Of a stretch of DNA of 64,000 bases, positions 57,408-64,000 are shown one piece after another (the stretch's first letter is position 1; each line of letters starts with the position of its first letter). This DNA comes from an uncultured Clostridia bacterium. Lineage in GTDB: Bacteria; Bacillota; Clostridia; Lachnospirales; Lachnospiraceae. The stretch is from assembly GCA_946403295.1 (NCBI GenBank), contig CAMIZL010000005.1:1-64000 (forward strand), given 5' to 3'. The position numbers and the translations under genes were made by a program. Below the pieces are notes generated by a model, which worked only from the letters and a program-made list of their open reading frames with translations, was not told the DNA's origin and ran no database searches.

Positions 57408-58871
57408 TCATTTACGGTGCTCGTACGCATACGCCGAGAGTTCGTAAAGGACCTTGTCATAATGGAAGGTCTTGTATTCATCGGCGATGAGAGAACGTGC
57501 TTTTGACGAATATCCGAGTGAATCATTTCCCCATCCGATCTCAAACGTAAAGGTTACAAGCGTATTGTTCGGCGCCTCGAGAAGTTTCTTCTTGGTGTTG
57601 TCGAGTCGGGGGATCATGATCAAAGGATATTCTTCTTTTTTGGTACAATACACATTAAAGCCGTAGGCACGGCTGTATTTGGAGCCGTTGGAGATCGAGC
57701 ATGCATAATCCGTCATCGTGGATCCGACGCCGTTGAGGCCGTAATCTTTGTCTTCTTTGATGGTAGTGTATTTGTTATTGGCTGATTTCTTTTGCCCTTC
57801 GTTAAGGATCCCTTTGAAGTGATCGGCCGCATCCTTGCACAGTTCTCTCTGGGCGGATGAACACCAGGGTTTATCGACATACATGATCCTGCCCTGCTGA
57901 TGGTAATCGATGAACATCGAAGCCTTTTCCAAAACGATATAGTGATAAAGAAGCTTCATCATGGCACGGGTCTCGGGAGCCGATCCCGCATAAGGACCCG
58001 GATAATAGAGCTTCGTGGGCGAAGAACCTATATACTTTGATTTGGTATTACCGCTTGCGAGCTGGCCCCATGAAAGACCGGGGAAATTCCTGTTGAGGTC
58101 GGTGCCGCTGCTGGTGGCTTTCCAGAGTTCCTTGTTGCTGTAGGAATATGCCTCGGGATTGAAGCAGACTCCGTCACGACCGTCCGGATTAACGCAGGGA
58201 ACGGCAATAAAGCGGGTACGCTTTAAGGTTTCCTTCGCTTTGTGGGATTTGTTTTGAAGAAGATCGACAAGCTCCTTGATTATATAAGTAGTTCCTGCGG
58301 TTTCACGGGCGTGGATGGTACCTGTTATGATGACGGTGTCTTTCGGCTCGTCGGAAGGGATATCGACTTCAAGGGCATACATCGCACGACCCTGGGACGA
58401 TTTGCCGATCCTGTAGAGGTTGACGCCGTCGATCCTTGAAAGGTTGACCATGATATTTACAAGACTGTTATAGGTATAACGGCTCTTAAGATCGAAAGTG
58501 ATTGTTTCGTATTTGTTTTTGCGATCGGTCGCATCTTCCCATTTTTGCTCCATGGCTTCGCGATAGAGGGCATCGGGCATACCGGGTGTTCCGAGATACG
58601 TACCGTATTTTTGAAGCTTCTGCGAGATCTCTTTGGAGGTTAAGGGCTCCTCGGAAAGGGGAGAAACACTGTGGGTATAATAATCGAAAGTGTTGATCGT
58701 CCTGAGAGTTTCGGTCGCATAGACGGCAGCTTCTTCTTCGGTTTTCCCGTCGGTTTCGTCACCCCGATCTGCCGCACGGGCCGAAAGCGATGCCACGGGG
58801 ATACCCGTGACGATGAAAATTATCATAAACAGGGCGATGAGCCTGCCAAGTAACTTTTTGGTGTTAAACAT
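57408..58871 (-). CDS. M14-family zinc carboxypeptidase, secreted
   Basis: Signal peptide; ITGTIHARETAGTTYIIKELVDLL (HxxE), FIAVPCVNPDGRDGV, TDLNRNFPGLSWG, FIDYHQQGRIMY, VTFTFEIGWG. Confidence 0.9.
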   Translation of the reverse strand: MFNTKKLLGRLIALFMIIFIVTGIPVASLSARAADRGDETDGKTEEEAAVYATETLRTINTFDYYTHSVSPLSEEPLTSKEISQKLQKYGTYLGTPGMPDALYREAMEQKWEDATDRKNKYETITFDLKSRYTYNSLVNIMVNLSRIDGVNLYRIGKSSQGRAMYALEVDIPSDEPKDTVIITGTIHARETAGTTYIIKELVDLLQNKSHKAKETLKRTRFIAVPCVNPDGRDGVCFNPEAYSYSNKELWKATSSGTDLNRNFPGLSWGQLASGNTKSKYIGSSPTKLYYPGPYAGSAPETRAMMKLLYHYIVLEKASMFIDYHQQGRIMYVDKPWCSSAQRELCKDAADHFKGILNEGQKKSANNKYTTIKEDKDYGLNGVGSTMTDYACSISNGSKYSRAYGFNVYCTKKEEYPLIMIPRLDNTKKKLLEAPNNTLVTFTFEIGWGNDSLGYSSKARSLIADEYKTFHYDKVLYELSAYAYEHRK

Positions 58872-59021
58872 ATGAACTCCGATCCGATTATACGCAAAAA
58901 CGATTACGACCGCGCATGTGAGCAAAAAAAGCTTTTGTCGCGAGCGCGTGATGTGCGAAAATTATACTTTATTTATCCGCATATATCAATGAAAAAAAGA
59001 TTTTAAAGAGAGGGAAAGGGT

Positions 59022-59447
59022 ATGAGAGTAAGTGATTTCGGAACATTCGGGATCTGCCTTGACAAGTATTCGGCAGAAACATTTGAAGGACGTTTGTACG
59101 TTCCGTATTTTGAGGAAGCATTGATCTTTAAAAGCATTCACAGCCTTTTGCTTCAAATGAACAAAGCACTTGATGCGGCAGGGGTTCCGCATCCGTTTTT
59201 CGAATACAGGTCTTTCTCAGAAGCGAAGGTAAAGAAAAAGGAAAAAGATAATGACAAAAAAGAGGATCTTCCGAAGAAGACTTACGACCACGGACAATAT
59301 GCCGGAAAGATCGCTACATTTCTCGTAAACATCCTGTACAGACAAAATGCCACATGGCAGGGCACGATCACATGGGTCGAGGGCGAAAAAAGCGATAACT
59401 TCAGGAGTGCGCTCGAACTCTTTATGCTTGCAGAGAGTGTAATATGA
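59022..59447 (+). CDS. Conserved-looking small protein of unknown function
   Basis: 141-aa ORF with RBS, start-stop overlap with the YigZ-family gene (59444). Confidence 0.65.
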   Translation: MRVSDFGTFGICLDKYSAETFEGRLYVPYFEEALIFKSIHSLLLQMNKALDAAGVPHPFFEYRSFSEAKVKKKEKDNDKKEDLPKKTYDHGQYAGKIATFLVNILYRQNATWQGTITWVEGEKSDNFRSALELFMLAESVI

Positions 59448-60079
59448 TGACAAAAGAATATCTTACCGTTGAAGGTGAGGGTACCGGTACCGTCGTGGAG
59501 AAGAAGTCGCGGTTTATAGCAACGGTTTTTTATACGGAAAGCGAAGAAGACGCGAAAGAGAAGATAGCCGCGCTGAAGAAAAAATACTGGGATGCGCGTC
59601 ACAATTGTTACGCATATGTGATCGGGGCGGACGATCCCCTCGAAAGACAGAGCGATGACGGAGAACCGTCACATACGGCCGGGATGCCGATACTTTCGGC
59701 GATCAAGGACAGCGGGCTCAGGAATGTGTGCTGTGTTGTAACAAGGTATTTCGGAGGAGTGCTGCTCGGAACCGGAGGCCTTACCCGTGCATACAGGGAG
59801 GCCGCGATGCAGGGAATAGAAAACTCTGTGGTAAAAAAGCGCGTGCTTATGTGCAGAGCCGTGGCAAAGACCGATTATGCCGGACAGAGCAGGATGCTCA
59901 GGATACTTTCGGGCGAGGGGATAGATCCGGACGAAACGATCTATGAAGCCGACGGCGTGAAGATAATCTTTCATTGCAGCGAAGGATCGCTCCCCGGGAT
60001 AAGCAGTGCCATAAGGGAAGCAACCACGGGAGACGGCAGCGTCGAAAGCGAATGTATGGAATATGTAACAATTTCGTAA
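59444..60079 (+). CDS. YigZ/IMPACT family protein
   Basis: VEKKSRFIATVFYTESEEDAKEKIAALKKKYWDARHNCYAYVIG...RQSDDGEPSHTAGMPILSAI...CCVVTRYFGGVLLGTGGLTRAYREA. Confidence 0.93.
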   Translation: MMTKEYLTVEGEGTGTVVEKKSRFIATVFYTESEEDAKEKIAALKKKYWDARHNCYAYVIGADDPLERQSDDGEPSHTAGMPILSAIKDSGLRNVCCVVTRYFGGVLLGTGGLTRAYREAAMQGIENSVVKKRVLMCRAVAKTDYAGQSRMLRILSGEGIDPDETIYEADGVKIIFHCSEGSLPGISSAIREATTGDGSVESECMEYVTIS

Positions 60080-60090
60080 CAAGAAATTGA

Positions 60091-60119
60091 TTGCATGATG
60101 GAAGGCAAATAATTATAAT
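60091..60119 (+). promoter_or_regulatory. Putative sigma-A-type promoter of the PBP gene
   Basis: TTGCAT - 17 nt - TATAAT. Confidence 0.6.
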
Positions 60120-60194
60120 CCCTCATAGTGGGTTTTTATAAATATATGATATTCTGAAATATTTGCGGTTTTACCGCTAAAAAAGAGGAGAACT

Positions 60195-63020
60195 ATGGAT
60201 TACAGCAGATATGGTATGAAATGCTATGCCCGTAAGCTGAAATCTCCCTGGAGAAAGCTGATCAGCAAAGCGTGGATAATTGTATTTCGTCTCTTTCTGG
60301 TGGCCGTTGTCGGTGTTGCGATCTGCGGGATAACGGCAGGATTCGGAGCTGTCAATGCACTTCTTGACACGGCTCCGCCTGTTGCGATCGATGATCTTAC
60401 ATCATTCGGCTTCAGTTCAACTTCATATTATTCGGACGGTACGGTTTCACAGGTTTTCGCCGGAGCACAGGCAAACAGAGAACTTGTTACGATCGATCAG
60501 ATACCCAAGCATGTGCAGCATGCGTTCATCGCTCTCGAAGATACGCGTTTTTATGAGCACAACGGAATCGACATCAGAGGTATTATGCGTGCCGGGTATT
60601 CCGTCTTCAAGGAAGGCGGCCTCAATTACGGCGGAAGTACCATTACGCAGCAGTTGCTGAAAAACAGGATATTCTCCGGCGGTAACGAGGAGAGAGGTCT
60701 CGACAAAGTCATACGTAAGATCCAGGAAATGTTCCTTGCGATCCAGCTCGAGGATCACATGACCAAGGACGAGATCCTTGAAGATTATCTCAATTATGTC
60801 AACCTCGGAAACGGTGCATACGGAATTCAGGCTGCGGCCACGACATATTTTGAAAAGAATGTTTGGGAACTGACGCTTTCTGAAGCGGCGGTCATCGCTC
60901 CTATCGCTTATTCGCCTACTTTGCGTAATCCCGTAAAGTATCCCGAAGAGAATGCGGAAAGACGTAAAGCCTGTCTCGACACCATGAAAAAGCTCGGATA
61001 TTGTTCTCAGGAAGAGTATGACGCGGCGATCAACGATGATGTCTACGGCAGGATCATGGACGTCGAAAACAGGAGAAAAGCATCGTCGATCACGACTTTC
61101 TCGTATTTCACCGATGAGCTTATCAACCAGGTTACCAAAGACATGGTCGAGGAACTCGGATATACGACCGAGCAGGCCCAGCAGAAATTATATTTCGGCG
61201 GCATAAACATTTATACCACGCAGGACAGACATATCCAGTCCATCGTGGACAAATACTATACGGATGACTCGAACTTCCCCGAATTCGGATTTACGAGTTC
61301 GACCGGTTCGTGCTATGAACTTTACCCCTATAATCTTTCCGTATATCATGCGGACGGAACGATCACGCATTACCACAGGGACGATCTGCTCAGGTATTTC
61401 AAGGATTATAACGATACTCAGGGATATTATTATCATGAGCACGGAAGGACCGGTATCAATGAATTGTTCCTCGATCTCGACGACATGAACGCCAAGATCG
61501 AAGAATTCCGTAACCATGTCGTTGCGGAAGGCGAGAACTATATCGAGGATAAGGATTTTGTTAAGCAGCCTCAGTCCTCGTTTACCGTTATCGAGCAGGC
61601 TACGGGAGAAGTAAAAGCGATCTACGGCGGACGCGGTCCGAAGTCGGGTCTGCGTACACTCAACCGTGCCACACAAAGTCCGCGTCAGGTAGGATCGACC
61701 TTCAAGGTACTTGCTTCGTTCCTGCCCGCGATCGACGCTGCGGGTCTTACGCTCGCGTCGGTACAGGACGACTCGCCGTTCTTCTATCCGCAGACAACGA
61801 AGGAAGTTTATAACTGGTACAATACGGGCTTCAGAGGTATCCAAACGATCAGAAAGGGTATCTCGAGCTCACTCAATATCGTTGCTGTCCGTACTCTTCA
61901 GCAGATCGGAGCACCGCTTGGGTTTGAATACCTTCAAAAGTTAGGGTTCTCGACTCTCGTTAAATCAAAGAGAATGGACGACGGAACGTTCTATTCGGAC
62001 ATCAACCTTGCCATCGCACTCGGCGGTCTGACGAACGGTGTCTATAACCTCGAGCTTAATGCGGCATATGCTTCCATAGCAAACAAGGGTGTATATAACA
62101 CACCGATCCTTTATACCGAGATACGAGATCATGACGGATATCTGTTATTATCCAAGAAGACGAAATCGTCGCAGGTAATGAAGACATCGACATCATGGCT
62201 CCTTACCGACGCGATGGAAGACACGATCACGAACGGTACCGGTTCGAGACTTGCGTTCAAGGATTATAAGATGCATCTCGCGGGAAAGACGGGTACGGCT
62301 TCGAAGAACAATGACCTTTGGTTCGTCGGATTCTCGCCTTATTATACGGCAGCCGTATGGACGGGTTTTGATCACGGATTCGAACAGAAAAACAAATCAT
62401 ACCAGCAGGATCTTTGGCGCAACATAATGGAGGAGATCCATTCGAGCCTCGAGCTTCCCGATAAGGAGTTTGAGATGCCCGATTCCATAGTAAAGGCAAG
62501 CATATGTACGAAGTGCGGAAAACTTGCCGTTGCGGGACTTTGCGACCAGGCAGAGGGCGGATCGACGGTTGCGACCGAATTCTTTGCGAAAGGAACGGTT
62601 CCGACAGAGAAATGTACATGTCACGTGCGCGTCGATATCTGTACAAAATCAAAGAAGATCGCGCGTGATGATTGTCCCGAAAAGAAGAGGAAGAGCGTAG
62701 TCCTCCTTATAAAGGACGAGAATTACGAGTATCCTCCCGAGTGGGAAGAGATCCTCAAGGATGAATATCCATGGCCTATTACGACAAACGATACGCCGTA
62801 TCTTTACAAACCGGACGAACTCTGCGACAAGCACCTTCCCGACGGTATGATGCTTGACGAAAACGGCGATCTGGTACCTTCCGATGAAACCGATGACGAC
62901 GAGCTCGTCGAGGAAGAACCTGAGGGCAAGAAAAAGTCAAAGAAGAACAAAGAAGCGGAAGAGATCATAAACGAAGACGCCGGCGGCGACGCTGTCGCCG
63001 ACGACGTTCCGATGGGTTAA
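60195..63020 (+). CDS. Class A penicillin-binding protein (transglycosylase/transpeptidase)
   Basis: IALEDTRFYEHNGIDIRGIMRA, GGSTITQQLLKNRIFSG, EDYLNYVNLGNGAYGIQAAATTYF; transpeptidase SPRQVGSTFKVL, SSLN, AGKTGTASKNNDLWFVGFSP. Confidence 0.95.
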   Translation: MDYSRYGMKCYARKLKSPWRKLISKAWIIVFRLFLVAVVGVAICGITAGFGAVNALLDTAPPVAIDDLTSFGFSSTSYYSDGTVSQVFAGAQANRELVTIDQIPKHVQHAFIALEDTRFYEHNGIDIRGIMRAGYSVFKEGGLNYGGSTITQQLLKNRIFSGGNEERGLDKVIRKIQEMFLAIQLEDHMTKDEILEDYLNYVNLGNGAYGIQAAATTYFEKNVWELTLSEAAVIAPIAYSPTLRNPVKYPEENAERRKACLDTMKKLGYCSQEEYDAAINDDVYGRIMDVENRRKASSITTFSYFTDELINQVTKDMVEELGYTTEQAQQKLYFGGINIYTTQDRHIQSIVDKYYTDDSNFPEFGFTSSTGSCYELYPYNLSVYHADGTITHYHRDDLLRYFKDYNDTQGYYYHEHGRTGINELFLDLDDMNAKIEEFRNHVVAEGENYIEDKDFVKQPQSSFTVIEQATGEVKAIYGGRGPKSGLRTLNRATQSPRQVGSTFKVLASFLPAIDAAGLTLASVQDDSPFFYPQTTKEVYNWYNTGFRGIQTIRKGISSSLNIVAVRTLQQIGAPLGFEYLQKLGFSTLVKSKRMDDGTFYSDINLAIALGGLTNGVYNLELNAAYASIANKGVYNTPILYTEIRDHDGYLLLSKKTKSSQVMKTSTSWLLTDAMEDTITNGTGSRLAFKDYKMHLAGKTGTASKNNDLWFVGFSPYYTAAVWTGFDHGFEQKNKSYQQDLWRNIMEEIHSSLELPDKEFEMPDSIVKASICTKCGKLAVAGLCDQAEGGSTVATEFFAKGTVPTEKCTCHVRVDICTKSKKIARDDCPEKKRKSVVLLIKDENYEYPPEWEEILKDEYPWPITTNDTPYLYKPDELCDKHLPDGMMLDENGDLVPSDETDDDELVEEEPEGKKKSKKNKEAEEIINEDAGGDAVADDVPMG

Positions 63021-64000
63021 TACCTGCTCTTTATGTCTTTAAGACGCTTGGCGGCCCCGGCCTCGTGGCCGAGTTCGCCGGGATTATAAAATCTTGTGTC
63101 TTTGAGCGCATCGGGGAGGTACTGCTGTGGATAGTAGTGATCCTCGTAATCGTGAGGATAAACGTATCCGAGACCGTGACCGAGTTTTGCGGCACCTTTG
63201 TAATGCGAATCCATGAGATGCGTGGGAACCCTCGGCGTGATCCCCGAAGAAACCTCGTTTAAGGCGCTGTCGATCGCGCATATCGCGGAATTGCTCTTTG
63301 GAGCCGTGGCAACATAGATCGCCGCTTCCGAAAGAACGATCCTGGCTTCGGGCATACCGAGCCTTTCGACTGCCTGGGCAGCAGCTACCGCTACCGTAAG
63401 AGCGTTGGGGTCCGCAAGCGACACATCCTCGGCGGCACAGATCATTATCCTTCTGGCGATAAATTTGATGTCTTCTCCGGCGTATAGCATACGTGCGAGA
63501 TAATAAACGGCGGCATCCGGATCGGAGCCTCTCATGCTCTTTATGAATGCCGAGATCGTATCATAATGTGAATCACCGTTCTTGTCATAATTGATGGCTC
63601 TTTTTCTGATACATTCCGCAGCAACGTTAAGATCGACATGAACCTTGCCGTCCTCGCTTTTTTCGGTCGTGAGAGCGGCAAGCTCGATGGCATTGAGTGC
63701 GTTGCGCGCATCTCCGTTTGCCGTATCGGCAATGAAATCGAGAGCTTCTTCGGTAAGCTCAAGGTCAAATCCCCCGACACCCTTCTGTTTATCGGTTACG
63801 GCACGGTTTATCAATGTCTTTATGTCGTCTTTCGAAAGCGGATGAAGCTCAAAAATGAGAGAACGCGAGATAAGGGCGCTGTTTACCTCGAAGTAGGGAT
63901 TCTCGGTTGTGGCACCTATAAGGATGATAGTACCGTCCTCAACAAAAGGAAGGAGAAAATCCTGCTGACCCTTATTGAAGCGATGGATCTCGTCGATGAA
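63017..64000 (-). CDS. rarA: Replication-associated recombination protein A (RarA/MgsA), truncated at the window edge
   Basis: Minus-strand frame stays open to 64000: FIDEIHRFNKGQQDFLLPFVEDGTIILIGATTENPYFEVNSALISRSLIFELHPL; C-terminus AINYDKNGDSHYDTISAFIKSMRGSDPDAAVYYLARML. Confidence 0.95.
   Translation of the reverse strand, partial: FIDEIHRFNKGQQDFLLPFVEDGTIILIGATTENPYFEVNSALISRSLIFELHPLSKDDIKTLINRAVTDKQKGVGGFDLELTEEALDFIADTANGDARNALNAIELAALTTEKSEDGKVHVDLNVAAECIRKRAINYDKNGDSHYDTISAFIKSMRGSDPDAAVYYLARMLYAGEDIKFIARRIMICAAEDVSLADPNALTVAVAAAQAVERLGMPEARIVLSEAAIYVATAPKSNSAICAIDSALNEVSSGITPRVPTHLMDSHYKGAAKLGHGLGYVYPHDYEDHYYPQQYLPDALKDTRFYNPGELGHEAGAAKRLKDIKSRY

Noticed and set aside
1-64000. 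Anti-phage defence island, prophage, integrase or transposase
   Set aside because: No ORF in the track shows recognisable defence, recombinase, phage structural or transposase motifs; rarA and topB are housekeeping-type here.

Overview
This 64-kb window looks like an ordinary chromosomal segment of a Clostridia/Lachnospiraceae-type Firmicute (inferred from gene content and style; no taxonomic search was possible). I see no phage, transposon, plasmid module or CRISPR array. Recognisable content: a 5'-truncated methyl-accepting chemotaxis protein, a topB-like topoisomerase, an HD-GYP protein, an ilvB-like enzyme, a hybrid histidine kinase, hflX, a GH94 phosphorylase, a CotH-family lipoprotein, a MraY/WecA-family transferase, two paralogous secreted proteins of unknown function, a T-box leader with tyrS, tRNA-Leu(CAA), a two-gene SufC/SufB-like locus behind a REC-Hpt regulator, GH3, tmcAL, ackA-pta, a six-gene ABC exporter locus (three adaptors, an FtsX-like permease, two ATPases), an XpaC-TelA-TPM cassette, rfbB, tRNA-Gln(CTG), a Ca2+/cation antiporter, a GH26-like protein, a transglutaminase lipoprotein, a LacI-sensor-GGDEF protein, an M14 carboxypeptidase, a YigZ-family protein, a class A PBP and a truncated rarA. 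The least explained signals are: (i) several unrelated short tandem-repeat arrays, both intergenic (65, 40, 66, 38 and 32 bp units, two of which copy the 3' end and stop codon of the adjacent gene) and in-frame inside genes (33/48, 42, 36 and 54 bp); (ii) an ABC ATPase carrying a C-terminal AbrB/SpoVT-like segment; (iii) the paired secreted paralogs, with an inverted repeat overlapping the first start codon; (iv) a three-copy hairpin leader before the CotH gene. Start codons were often moved downstream of the ORF-track start where a Shine-Dalgarno supports it. All family calls are by eye from the translations.
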